64,000 bases of DNA from the NCBI GenBank assembly GCA_963666895.2, contig CAXXNS010000005.1, forward strand, positions 1-64,000, written 5' to 3'. The DNA is from G963666895 sp963666895 (lineage in GTDB: Bacteria; Desulfobacterota; Desulfovibrionia; Desulfovibrionales; Desulfovibrionaceae). The notes beneath the pieces were generated by a model. The model was not told the DNA's origin, made no database searches, and was given only the letters and a program-made list of their open reading frames with translations. Made by a program: the position numbers and the translations under genes. Shown in pieces: positions 51,056 to 59,900 of this stretch (positions are counted from its first letter, which is position 1; each line of letters opens with the position of its first letter).

Positions 51056-53893
51056 ATGCGCTTCGTTCGCTCACGGTCCGCTCTCCTTCTCCCGCTTCTG
51101 TGCCTGACGGCCGCGTTGTGGGCCGGGATTTCCCCTGCCGCGGAGCCGGACAAGTCCCTGGCCCTGGGGGTGGTGCTGCACGACGCCCAGGGCGGCCCCC
51201 TGCTGACCCTGAACCTGGGCTCGGGCTGCACGTTCGACCAGGACGGCATGGCCTGCCGGGTCGAGTTCGGTTCCACCCGGGTGGACCTGCCGTTCCTGGC
51301 CGCCGATCTCTCCGGCCAGGGGGAGGTGCGGGTCACGGGCCGGGGCGTGTCCGTGTCCGGCCTGACCCTGTCCTTGCCGGGCGCGCGCTTCGATCCCTGG
51401 GCCCTGACCGAATCCGGGGCCGAATCCGGGGCCGAATCCGAACCAGAATCCGAACCGGGCCAGCCCCGTATCGTGGACATCGTCATCACGGGCAGCGGTG
51501 CCTACGATCCGGCCGCGGGCTCGCTCAACCTGGACAAGGCCGAGGTGCGCCTGGCCGACGGCTCCGGCCGGATCGCCGTGCTCACCGGCTCCCTGGCCAT
51601 GGGCGCGGACGGACTGTCCGCCCGGCTGCACGCGGACCTGGCCGCGCCGGAACGGCTGCTGTCCCTGCTCGGCCCCCTGGCGCCCGAAGAACTGGCCCAG
51701 GCCTCCTTTTCCGGCCCGGTTCCCCTGCGCCTGGAGCTGGACAAGGCTCCCGGGCGGGCCCTGGCCGGGACCCTGCGCCTGGAGCTGGAGAAACCCGTGA
51801 CCGTGGCCCTGAATCCGGACACCTCCTACGACCTGCCCACGCTCACCGGCCAGGCCGAACTGGGCCCGGTGGACCGGCCGGACGCGGGCGACGGATCGCC
51901 CCACGGCCGGGGCTGGTTCCTCAAGGGCCGGGTGGACCTGGGCGGCAAGGCGGGCTCCGGGCTGCTGGCCGACTCCCGTCTGACCTTCGACCTGGACTAC
52001 CTGGACGGGGCCACGGTGGTGCGCGACATCTCGGTGCATCCGTCCCAATCCTCGCAAGAAGCCTCGCAGCTGGCCGTGGGCCGGTTGGGCATGAGCGGCT
52101 GTCTGTTCATGCCCGAGGCGGGCGGCTGGTCCAGCCCGGACCTCAAGCTCTGGCTGGGCCCGGTGCCCTTGTCAGGCACGGCCTCCATGAGCGCGGACGG
52201 CCTGCTGGAGGCCAGGCTCGGGTCGTCCGGGGTGGACCTGGCCAACCTGGCCCCGGTGCTCACCGGGCTGACCGGCCGGGACGCCGCCCAGTGGGGCATG
52301 ACCGGCAAGGCCGGGCTGTCCCTGGACGTGACGACACAAGAGGATTCCACCAAGGCCGGGGTGTCCCTGCGGCTGCGGGGCGCCGGGTTTTTCGACCCCG
52401 AGGGGCTGACCGGGGTCATGGCCGGGGCCCAGGATTTGGACATGGACCTGCGCCTGGACTACGCGGCCTGGCCCGGCACGGACAAGGTGACCGCCCGGCT
52501 CGAAGTGGACAAGGGCGGATTCCTGTACTCGACCATGTTTTTCGATTTCGCCCAGAATCCGTTCACGGCCAAGGGCTCGGGACGGATCAAGGGCGACGGC
52601 GGTTTTCAGGACCTGTCCCTGGCCGCCCAGTGGCAGGGGCTGTTCGATCTGGACGCCTCGGGAGGCGGCTCCCAGGAGGCCTGGCAGGCGGCCGTGGACC
52701 TGCGCGACGTGCAACTGGGCCCGGTCTTCCAGACCTTCGTGGCCGTGCCCCAGGGGCTGGAATCCTTCAAGGGCGAGGGCGCGGGCCTGACCGGCACGGC
52801 CGGGCTGGACCTGACCCTGGCCCATGAGGGCGGGGTCACGGACCTGGCCGGGCGGCTGCAACTGGAAGGCGGCCTGGCCACCGCGGACCAGAGCCTGGTG
52901 GTGGAGGACGTACGGGCCGACCTGCCCCTGGCCTACAGCTTCGGGGGCCGGCCCACCAAGACCAGCGCCCACTTTCTGCCGCCCTCTGCCTGGGGCGAAC
53001 TGTCCATCGGCGCGGTGCGCACATCCCTGGTGGAGGTGCAGCCCGGAACCCTGGCCCTGGCCCTGGCCGGGAACCGGCTTTACGTGGACGGCGGCCTGGA
53101 CCTGCCGCTCTACGGCGGGGTGGTGTCCCTGCGGAACATCGAGTGCGACAACCCCCTGGCAGGCGACTTCCTGCTTCTGACCGACGTCGCGGTCCAAGGC
53201 CTGGACCTGGCCAACCTGGGCGGGTCCGTGCCTTTGCAGGGCGTGCTCCACGGCGACCTGGGCCGGGTCAGCTTTTCCGAGCAGCTCCTGGTGGTGCCGG
53301 GCACGCTCAAGGGCAGCTTCTTCGGCGGGGACCTGACCCTGTGGGGCGTGTTCATGGAGCAGCCCCTGTCCGACGGCCGCATGTTCGGCCTGGACCTAGT
53401 CATCCGCAACATGGACCTGGAGCCCCTGTCCCAGGCCACGGACTTCGGCCGGGTCACCGGGCTGCTGGACGTGGAACTGCGCGGGCTGACAGTGGCCTAC
53501 GGCGAGCCCGTGACCATGTGGCTCATGGCCATGACCCCGGACGACGACGACTCCTCCAAGACCGTCAGCCTCAAGGCGGTCAACAGCCTGTCCGTGCTCG
53601 GCACGGGCTCGGGCATCGGGGACGCGGGCGTGGGCATGTTCGCCTCGTTTTTCGAGGAATTCGACTATTCGCGAATAGGCTTCCTTTGCGACCTGGATAA
53701 TGATAAATTCAGGTTAAGCGGCCTGATCCGGGAAGGCGGGGTGGAATACCTGATCAAGAAGCCTTTCCTGACCGGCATCAACGTGGTCAACCGCAATCCG
53801 GACAGCACTGTGAGCTTCCGGGACATGATGGAGAGAGTGGAAAGGGTGGTGGGGGACGAGTCCTCGGACGGCCCCCAAATCCAGATGAACTGA
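51056..53893 (+). CDS. YdbH-like (AsmA-class) envelope protein
   Basis: 945 aa from the ATG at 51056. Signal peptide or anchor (SALLLPLLCLTAALWAG). The rest is beta-rich, with many short alternating-hydrophobic strands typical of TamB/AsmA/YdbH bridge proteins. The C-terminal part (GFLCDLDNDKFRLSGLIREG, then LIKKPFLTGINVVNRNP) resembles the YdbH dicarboxylate-transport-domain family, now linked to phospholipid transfer between membranes. It is followed by a YnbE/YdbL-type lipoprotein, the partner arrangement found with ydbH. A 12-nt tandem repeat near 51409 encodes SGAE/SEPE repeats. Confidence 0.7.
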   Translation: MRFVRSRSALLLPLLCLTAALWAGISPAAEPDKSLALGVVLHDAQGGPLLTLNLGSGCTFDQDGMACRVEFGSTRVDLPFLAADLSGQGEVRVTGRGVSVSGLTLSLPGARFDPWALTESGAESGAESEPESEPGQPRIVDIVITGSGAYDPAAGSLNLDKAEVRLADGSGRIAVLTGSLAMGADGLSARLHADLAAPERLLSLLGPLAPEELAQASFSGPVPLRLELDKAPGRALAGTLRLELEKPVTVALNPDTSYDLPTLTGQAELGPVDRPDAGDGSPHGRGWFLKGRVDLGGKAGSGLLADSRLTFDLDYLDGATVVRDISVHPSQSSQEASQLAVGRLGMSGCLFMPEAGGWSSPDLKLWLGPVPLSGTASMSADGLLEARLGSSGVDLANLAPVLTGLTGRDAAQWGMTGKAGLSLDVTTQEDSTKAGVSLRLRGAGFFDPEGLTGVMAGAQDLDMDLRLDYAAWPGTDKVTARLEVDKGGFLYSTMFFDFAQNPFTAKGSGRIKGDGGFQDLSLAAQWQGLFDLDASGGGSQEAWQAAVDLRDVQLGPVFQTFVAVPQGLESFKGEGAGLTGTAGLDLTLAHEGGVTDLAGRLQLEGGLATADQSLVVEDVRADLPLAYSFGGRPTKTSAHFLPPSAWGELSIGAVRTSLVEVQPGTLALALAGNRLYVDGGLDLPLYGGVVSLRNIECDNPLAGDFLLLTDVAVQGLDLANLGGSVPLQGVLHGDLGRVSFSEQLLVVPGTLKGSFFGGDLTLWGVFMEQPLSDGRMFGLDLVIRNMDLEPLSQATDFGRVTGLLDVELRGLTVAYGEPVTMWLMAMTPDDDDSSKTVSLKAVNSLSVLGTGSGIGDAGVGMFASFFEEFDYSRIGFLCDLDNDKFRLSGLIREGGVEYLIKKPFLTGINVVNRNPDSTVSFRDMMERVERVVGDESSDGPQIQMN
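51409..51456 (+). repeat. 12-bp tandem repeats inside the YdbH-like gene
   Basis: CGAATCCGGGGC is repeated twice, followed by related CGAATCCGAACC-type units, encoding an acidic ESGA/ESEPE linker. In-frame length variation between strains is likely. Confidence 0.7.
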
Positions 53894-53958
53894 AACCAGA
53901 TGAACTGAAGCGGCCGGAATCGCGCACCCGGCCATGCCCCAATACAGGAGGTTCTGTC

Positions 53959-54522
53959 ATGCGTTGTTGGAAAATTTCCGCGGCCCTGGTCCTGCTCCTG
54001 GCCGCCGCCTGCGTCACCGTGAACATCTACTTCCCGGCCGCCGAGGTCCGTCAGGACGCCGAGCGGGTGGTCAAGGAAGCCTACGGCATCGAGGTCCAGG
54101 AAGGTCAGGAAGGCCAGGACGGCGGCAGCTCCGGGCTCCATCTCTTTGGTCCCACCGAGGCCTATGCCCAGGACTACGTGAACCTGAACAACGCCGCCAC
54201 CCGCGGAGCCGAGCAGAAGGTCATCGGCAACACCAAGCAGCTGACCCCGTTCTTCCAGCCCGGCAACGTGGGCCTGGACAGCGGCGGGTTCGCGGCCCTG
54301 CGCACCCAGGAAGGGCTGGCCATGCCCGACGTGGCGGCGGTCCAGCGTCTGGTGCAGCAGGACAAGCAGTACAAGATGGACCTGTACAAGGCCAAGGCCG
54401 AGGCCGCGGGCACTCCGGGCAAGGTGGGCGAGGTGCAGAGCATCTACGCCGAGGTCTGGAAGCAGTACGCCCAGTCCGGCTGGTGGATTCAGGACGCCAA
54501 CGGCGGTTGGCGGCAGAAGTAG
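53959..54522 (+). CDS. YnbE/YdbL (DUF1318)-like lipoprotein
   Basis: 187 aa, AGGAGG upstream. Lipoprotein signal with lipobox LLAAAC (Cys18), followed by VTVNIYFPAAEVRQDAERVV, reminiscent of YnbE-type short lipoproteins. The C-terminal part (TRGAEQKVIGNTKQLTPFF, then the terminal SGWWIQDANGGWRQK) resembles DUF1318/YdbL, which ends similarly in ING-x-W. It may thus combine the two small partners of YdbH in one polypeptide. It is located 65 nt after the YdbH-like gene and probably acts with it in the outer envelope. Confidence 0.7.
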   Translation: MRCWKISAALVLLLAAACVTVNIYFPAAEVRQDAERVVKEAYGIEVQEGQEGQDGGSSGLHLFGPTEAYAQDYVNLNNAATRGAEQKVIGNTKQLTPFFQPGNVGLDSGGFAALRTQEGLAMPDVAAVQRLVQQDKQYKMDLYKAKAEAAGTPGKVGEVQSIYAEVWKQYAQSGWWIQDANGGWRQK

Positions 54523-54546
54523 GACTTGATTCTACAAAGACGCAAA

Positions 54547-54570
54547 GGGCGGCCTTCGGGCCGCCTTTTT
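54547..54570 (+). terminator. Intrinsic terminator after the YdbL-like gene
   Basis: GGCGGCC-TTCG-GGCCGCC followed by TTTTT; 25 nt after the stop. Confidence 0.9.
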
Positions 54571-55169
54571 CATGCCAAAAAGCCCTTGATCCCGGACAGG
54601 ATCAGCTGGGCGGACAGGGCGGACAGGATCAGGCCGGTGAGCTTCATGAGGATGCCCAGGACCACGGGCCCGACCAGCCGCTCGATGCGGTCGGCCAGGA
54701 ACAGGAACGCACCCACGGTCACGCCCGCGGAGAGCAGGGCGGCCAGCCCGGCCAGCCGGGCCGCTCCGGTCAGCTCGGAGCCCAGGACCATCAAGGTGCC
54801 GATGGTGGCCGGTCCGACGATGAAGGGGATGGCCAGGGGCACCACGGCCACGTCGCCCTCGGTTTCGTCCGCGCTGGGCCCGGACTTGCCCCGGACCAGG
54901 GAGATGGCCGACAGGAAGAGCAGGGCTCCGGCCCCGACGCGAAAGGCGTCCAGGGTGATGCCCAACACGTCGAAGATGCGGGGGCCGAAGAAGTAGAGCA
55001 CCCCCGAGGTGGCCAGCACGGTGGTGGTGGCCCGGGCGGCCACGCCCTTCTTTTTTCGGGGCTCCATGCCCCGGGTCAGGGCCAGGAAGACCGTGAGCGC
55101 GAAGAACGGCGTCAGCAGGAAGAAGAACTTGATGTAGACGGAGACAAAGAGTTCGGCGGTCTGTTCCAC
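54570..55169 (-). CDS. marC: MarC-family inner-membrane protein
   Basis: 199 aa, six predicted helices. FFLLTPFFALTVFLALTRGM, ITLDAFRVGAGALLFLSAI and VVPLAIPFIVGPATIGTLMVL are MarC (UPF0056) signatures. Once thought to give antibiotic resistance, its true role is unknown. Confidence 0.9.
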   Translation of the reverse strand: MEQTAELFVSVYIKFFFLLTPFFALTVFLALTRGMEPRKKKGVAARATTTVLATSGVLYFFGPRIFDVLGITLDAFRVGAGALLFLSAISLVRGKSGPSADETEGDVAVVPLAIPFIVGPATIGTLMVLGSELTGAARLAGLAALLSAGVTVGAFLFLADRIERLVGPVVLGILMKLTGLILSALSAQLILSGIKGFLA

Positions 55170-55209
55170 TTCGGCTCCCTCCCTTGGCCTGCGGGGCCGG
55201 CCCCCGGCG

Positions 55210-55572
55210 TCAGGCCATGAACTCGGTCAGTTCGCAGTTGGTCAGGAATTCCTGTTCCTTGCTCCCGGCCGGGACCAGGGTGGCTTCGCCCTGGCGACGG
55301 ATCAGGTACTCGACCATGGACCGGCCGATGTCGAACCCGGCCGCGTAGGGGATCATGGCCAGGTCGCGGATCTCCTGGCCCTTGTCCCCGTCCACCAGGC
55401 GGCACAGGCCGACCAGGATGTCCACGTCCAGGGACAGGCAGACGTCCTTGGCCGCCTCGAAGTCCTGCTGCAGGGTCTTGGGGTCGCGGGGCGCGAACCC
55501 GGCCTTTTCATAGATGGCTGCCGCCGCGGACCAGTCCACGTTGTCCAGGTCGAATTTCAGGGTCAGGTGCAT
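55210..55572 (-). CDS. Hypothetical protein (120 aa)
   Basis: The start MHLTLKFDLDNVDWSAAAAIYEKAGFAPRDP is followed by a mostly helical, acidic body (KDVCLSLDVDILVGLCRLVDG). AAIYEKAGFAPRDP is reminiscent of GNAT acetyltransferase ends, but no acetyl-CoA-binding RxxGxG/A motif follows in order, so it may be a decayed or divergent GNAT-like protein. ATG at 55572 with GGAGGAT upstream; sits between marC and recN on the minus strand. Confidence 0.5.
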   Translation of the reverse strand: MHLTLKFDLDNVDWSAAAAIYEKAGFAPRDPKTLQQDFEAAKDVCLSLDVDILVGLCRLVDGDKGQEIRDLAMIPYAAGFDIGRSMVEYLIRRQGEATLVPAGSKEQEFLTNCELTEFMA

Positions 55573-55650
55573 GCGTATCCTCCGAAATGATTCTTGCTGA
55601 TGGGGTCGGTCGGCGGCTTTTTTCCCACAATCCGGGTCAAAAGGCGAGGG

Positions 55651-57255
55651 TCATCTTACCAGCTGCGCGGCCAGGGCGTCGCCCTTGTCCCCGCCCCCGG
55701 CCATGCGCGACAACTCTCCAAAGACCTGGTCCCTGGCCAGCCGCTCGCACCGGGTGTAGGTCAGGCCGCCTTCCACCTCCTTGCCGATGCGGAAGTGGCG
55801 GTCGGCCAGGGAGGCCAATTGGGGCCAGTGGGTGATGAGCAGGACCTGCTGCCGCCCGGCCAGCTGCCTGAGCTTGTCGCCCAGGCTGGCCAGGGTCAGG
55901 CCGCCGATGCCCGCGTCCACCTCGTCGAACAACAGCGAGGGCCGGTCCTGGCCGCCCCCGGCCCGCAGGCTGACCAGGGCCAGGAGAAAGCGCGACAGCT
56001 CGCCGCCCGAGGCGATGCGGTCCAGGGGCTGGGGAGCCTGGCCCGGGTTGGGCACCCAGAGCAGGCGGCCCTTCTTTTCTATGATGCCGGGATGGATCTC
56101 GGCCTGCTCAAAGGCCATGTCCACGCGCACGTGCTCGGAAAAGCCCAGGTCCTTGAGCTCGGCCTCCAACCGGCGGCACAGGGTCTCGGCCGCCTCGGCC
56201 CGGGCCTGGTTCAGGCCGTTGACCACTTGGTCCAGTTGCCCAGCCAGGGCCTTTTCCTCCTTGTCCAGCCGGGTCAGGTCCAGGGAGCAGGCGTCCAGAA
56301 AGGACAGGTTCTCCCCGATTTCCCGGGCCATGCCCAGGATGCCGTCCAGGTCGCGGCCCAGCTTGCGCTTGAGCCGGGAGAGCTCGAACAGCCGGGACTC
56401 CAGCTTGTCCAGGCTGGCGTAGGGGGTGTCGGCCTCCATGCCCGGGCGGCGGGAGAGCTTGCGTTGCAGGTCGTCCAGGTTGAGCCGGAACTCCTCGGCC
56501 GCCTCGGCCTCCGGGGCCAGGGACGGGTCCAGCCCGGCCAGCAGGGACAGCTCCCGGGCCAGGAGCCCGGCCTGTTCGCCCAGCCCGGCCTCGCCGGACA
56601 GCAGGTCCAGGACGCGCTCCTGGGACTCGCGCACAATGTCGGCCTGCTTCAGGGTCTGGCGAGTGGTTTCCAGCTCCTCTTCTTCGCCCGGCTTGGGGCC
56701 GACGCGGTCGATCTCGGCCTTCTGGTACTCCAGGAACTCGCGCTGCCGGGTCAGCTCCTCGGAGCGTTCCAGGATTTCGCGCTTGCGGGCCAGCAGGGCG
56801 CGCATCTCGGCCACCAGCCGGTCGCGCTCGTCCAGAAGGCCTTGGTCGGGCAGGAAGCTGTCCAGTGTCTCGGCCTGGAAGGCGGGCGACAGGAGCTTTT
56901 GCTGGCCGTGCTGGCTGGTGTGGGCCACCAGGGAGGAGCGCAGCTCGCGGATGGCCTCCTGGGAGGACAGGGCGTCGTTGACAAAGGCCCGGCTGCGTCC
57001 GGTTTCGGCCGAGAGCTCCCGGCGCAGGATGACCTCGCCGTCCTCGGTGACGAACAGGGCCTCCACCTGGGCCTTGTCCGCGCCCGGCCGGACCAGGTCC
57101 CTGGACATGCGTTCCCCGGTCAGGAAGTCCACGGCCCGCAGGATGAAGCTCTTGCCCGCGCCGGTCTCGCCGGTGAGCACGTTGAGCCCGGGCGCGAACT
57201 CGATCTCCGCGTCCTCGATCAGGGCCAGGTTCCGTATGCGCAGAAGCTCCAGCAT
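55651..57255 (-). CDS. recN: DNA repair protein RecN
   Basis: 534 aa from the ATG at 57255; the open frame extends further upstream but without RecN character. SMC-like ATPase: MLELLRIRNLALIEDAEIEF, Walker A LTGETGAGKS, a long coiled-coil centre, and ABC signature plus Walker B near LSRFLLALVSL and SLLFDEVDAGIGG. Acts in recombination repair of double-strand breaks. 35 nt downstream of the pabB-pabC fusion. Confidence 0.95.
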   Translation of the reverse strand: MLELLRIRNLALIEDAEIEFAPGLNVLTGETGAGKSFILRAVDFLTGERMSRDLVRPGADKAQVEALFVTEDGEVILRRELSAETGRSRAFVNDALSSQEAIRELRSSLVAHTSQHGQQKLLSPAFQAETLDSFLPDQGLLDERDRLVAEMRALLARKREILERSEELTRQREFLEYQKAEIDRVGPKPGEEEELETTRQTLKQADIVRESQERVLDLLSGEAGLGEQAGLLARELSLLAGLDPSLAPEAEAAEEFRLNLDDLQRKLSRRPGMEADTPYASLDKLESRLFELSRLKRKLGRDLDGILGMAREIGENLSFLDACSLDLTRLDKEEKALAGQLDQVVNGLNQARAEAAETLCRRLEAELKDLGFSEHVRVDMAFEQAEIHPGIIEKKGRLLWVPNPGQAPQPLDRIASGGELSRFLLALVSLRAGGGQDRPSLLFDEVDAGIGGLTLASLGDKLRQLAGRQQVLLITHWPQLASLADRHFRIGKEVEGGLTYTRCERLARDQVFGELSRMAGGGDKGDALAAQLVR

Positions 57256-57290
57256 TATGGGATGATGTGTATCCGGCCGCAAGGGGGCCG

Positions 57291-59045
57291 TCAACGCGGT
57301 GAGGGCCGGTCGGCCAGGATGGCGGGCATCCAGCGGCGCACCGAATTGACCAGCCAGAGCCGCTCGGCCCTCTCCACGTCTTTTTTGCGCAGAACCCGTT
57401 CGCGCACCAGGCCGCGGTCCAGGAGTTGCTGCCGGAACACGCCGTTCAGCAGGCCGCAGCGCCTCGCCGGGGTCCAGAGGCGGCCGTCCAGGAGGACCAC
57501 CAGGTTGGCCCGGCAGGATTCGGTCACTTGGCCGTGCTCGTTGACCAGGAGCACGTCGTCGCAATCGGGACATCGGGCCAGGGCCTGGTCATATATTTCC
57601 CTCCGCGTGGTCTTGTGGAACAGGAAGGGGTCGGACGAATCCACGGGCTTTGAAGCCCAGTCCACGACGCGCGTGCGCCGGGGTTCCCGGGGCAGGGGAC
57701 GCTGTTCAATGTGCGTCTGGCCGCGCTCGTCCACCAGGAGCCGGACAAGATGACGTCCCGTGCCGCATTGGTTGGCCAGTGCGGCCAGGACGGACCGGAT
57801 GCGGTCCCGGGAGCAGGCGAACCCGAAGTAGCGGGCCGAGGCGGCCAAGCGGTCCAAATGGGCTTCCAGATAGGCGAAACGGCCGCGGTCCAGGAGCAGG
57901 GTTTCCAGGAGCTCGAACGCGGGCCGGGGCCGGGACAGGAAACGCATCTTGACCAGGCACTCCCCGTATTCGTCCCGGGCCGAGGAGTCCCAGGTGATCC
58001 CGCCGCCCACGTGGAAGCGGGCCCGGCCGGTGTCCGCGTCCAGGACCACGGTGCGGATGGGCACGTTGAAGCAGCAGTCCCCGCCCGGGGCCACGTGGCC
58101 GACGGCCCCGCAGTACAGGCCGCGCGCGTGGGGCTCCAGGTCCCGGAGGATGCCCATGGTCCGGATCTTGGGCGCGCCGGTGATGGAGCCGCAGGGGAAC
58201 AGGGCGGCCAGGATGTCCGCCAGGCACGCGCCCTCGGGCAGCTCGGCCCGCACCCGGGAGATCATCTGCCACAGGGTGGGGTACGGCTCCACGGCGCAGA
58301 GCGCGTCCACGCGCACCGAGCCGGGCCTGGCCACGCGGCCCAGGTCGTTGCGGGTCAGGTCGGTGATCATGACGTTCTCGGCCCTGTTCTTGGGGCAGGC
58401 CGCCAGTTGGTCGCGATGTGCCAAGTCTTCTTCGAGCCAGCGGCCCCGGGCCAGGGTGCCCTTCATGGGCCGGGCCTCGATGCGGCTTCCCCGGCGGCGG
58501 AAAAAGAGCTCCGGGGAAAGGGACAGAATTTTGAAGCGGCCCGTGTCCAGAAAGGCCGTGTACCCGGCTTGCTGGGCCAGGGCCAGATCCTGCCACCAGG
58601 CCAGGACGTCCCCGGTGAAGTCGCAGGCAAAGGGCAGGGTGTAGTTGGCCTGGTAGGTTTCTCCCTGGCGGATGTGCTCCCTGATCCGGGCCACGGCCGC
58701 GTCGTAGCGATCCCGGTCCACCAGGGGCGTCCAGGGGGTGTGGCTGTACGCGCCGGAATGGGATTTTGGCCGGGGCGAGGGGCCGGGGAAGATGGCGGCC
58801 CAGAGCAGGGGTGGGCCGTCCGGATCGGGCGCGTGCACGCGCATGGCCGCGTCGAAGGCCGGGGCGGCTTCGTAGGCCAGGGCCAGGGTCGTCCACCGTC
58901 CCTGTCGGGCGGCCTCGTCGATCCGTTCCAGGGCGGGCCGGACGTCCTCCATCCGCCGTGCCTCCAGGATTACGAAGGGGTCGCGCAGGTGCAGGTCGTC
59001 GAAGCCGTGGGGTCCGTGGGAACGGAAGATGGCGCTTACGGGCAT
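57291..59045 (-). CDS. pabBC: Fused aminodeoxychorismate synthase component I and aminodeoxychorismate lyase
   Basis: 584 aa. Residues ~1-350: chorismate-binding PabB domain (ETYQANYTLPFACDF, IEARPMKGTLARGR, NMVITDLxRNDLGRVA-type block, GSITGAPKIRTMGIL, GAVGHVAPGGDCCFNVPIR). Residues ~365-584: class IV PLP aminotransferase-type lyase (ETLLLDRGRFAYLEAHLDR, VLLVNEHGQVTESCRANLV). Together they make 4-aminobenzoate for folate from chorismate and glutamine/ammonia. Such fusions are frequent in deltaproteobacterial lineages. The amidotransferase PabA is not in the window. Confidence 0.9.
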   Translation of the reverse strand: MPVSAIFRSHGPHGFDDLHLRDPFVILEARRMEDVRPALERIDEAARQGRWTTLALAYEAAPAFDAAMRVHAPDPDGPPLLWAAIFPGPSPRPKSHSGAYSHTPWTPLVDRDRYDAAVARIREHIRQGETYQANYTLPFACDFTGDVLAWWQDLALAQQAGYTAFLDTGRFKILSLSPELFFRRRGSRIEARPMKGTLARGRWLEEDLAHRDQLAACPKNRAENVMITDLTRNDLGRVARPGSVRVDALCAVEPYPTLWQMISRVRAELPEGACLADILAALFPCGSITGAPKIRTMGILRDLEPHARGLYCGAVGHVAPGGDCCFNVPIRTVVLDADTGRARFHVGGGITWDSSARDEYGECLVKMRFLSRPRPAFELLETLLLDRGRFAYLEAHLDRLAASARYFGFACSRDRIRSVLAALANQCGTGRHLVRLLVDERGQTHIEQRPLPREPRRTRVVDWASKPVDSSDPFLFHKTTRREIYDQALARCPDCDDVLLVNEHGQVTESCRANLVVLLDGRLWTPARRCGLLNGVFRQQLLDRGLVRERVLRKKDVERAERLWLVNSVRRWMPAILADRPSPR

Positions 59046-59057
59046 GGACCGGGCGGG

Positions 59058-59900
59058 CTACTGCCGCAGCCTGGGGTCGAGCAGGTCGCGCAGGGATTCG
59101 CCCACCAGGTTGTAGCCCAGCACGGTGAACAGGATGGCCAGGCCCGGGAACACGGACAGCCAGGGCGCGATGCCCAGGACCTCCTTGCCCTCCATGAGCA
59201 TGTTCCCCCAGCTGGGGTCGGGCGGCTGCACGCCCAGGCCCAGGAACGACAACGAGGACTCCACCAGGATGGCCCCGGCCACGCCCAGGGTGGCCGACAC
59301 CAGCACCGGGGCCAGGGCGTTGGGCAGGATGTGCCGGGTCAGGATGCGGGCCGGGCCCGCGCCCGACACCCTGGCGGCCAGCACGAAGTCGCGGCCCTTG
59401 AGCCCCAGGGTTTCGGCCCGCACCAGCCGGGCCACGCCCATCCAGGAAGTGAGCCCGATAATGACCATGATGTTGAACAGCGAGGGCTCCAGAAAGGCGA
59501 TCACGGCCAGGATCAGGAAAAAGGACGGGAAGCAGAGCATCACGTCCACCCCGCGCATGATGATCTCGTCCGTGAGCCTTCCGAAGTACCCGGCCACCAG
59601 CCCGAGCAGCAGGCCGATGGCCGTGGCGATGCCCACCGCCACGAAGCCCACCCACAGCGACACCCGGCCGCCGTACAGGATGCGCGAGAGCACGTCCCGG
59701 CCCAGGGCGTCCGTGCCCAGCCAGTGCGTTGCCGAAGGCGGCTCCAGAATGGCCTGCACGTTGATGGCCGAGGGATCAAAGGGGGCCAGCAACGGGGCCA
59801 GCACCGCGGCCAGGGACACCGTGCCCACGATGGCCAGGCCCAGCCAGAGCAGGAAGTGCCTGGACAGGCTGGAGGCCCGCTTCAGTTCGCCCCGGCTCAT
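59058..59900 (-). CDS. Peptide/nickel-type ABC transporter permease (OppC/DppC family)
   Basis: 280 aa from the ATG at 59900, overlapping the upstream permease by 4 nt. Short N-terminal cytoplasmic segment, helix 1, large periplasmic loop (HWLGTDALGRDVLSRILYG, OppC signature), four more helices and the EAA loop AARVSGAGPARILTRHILPN. A longer open frame upstream (into 60686) is the antisense/other frame of the partner permease. Substrate could be oligopeptide, dipeptide or nickel; binding protein and ATPases are not in the window. Confidence 0.92.
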   Translation of the reverse strand: MSRGELKRASSLSRHFLLWLGLAIVGTVSLAAVLAPLLAPFDPSAINVQAILEPPSATHWLGTDALGRDVLSRILYGGRVSLWVGFVAVGIATAIGLLLGLVAGYFGRLTDEIIMRGVDVMLCFPSFFLILAVIAFLEPSLFNIMVIIGLTSWMGVARLVRAETLGLKGRDFVLAARVSGAGPARILTRHILPNALAPVLVSATLGVAGAILVESSLSFLGLGVQPPDPSWGNMLMEGKEVLGIAPWLSVFPGLAILFTVLGYNLVGESLRDLLDPRLRQ

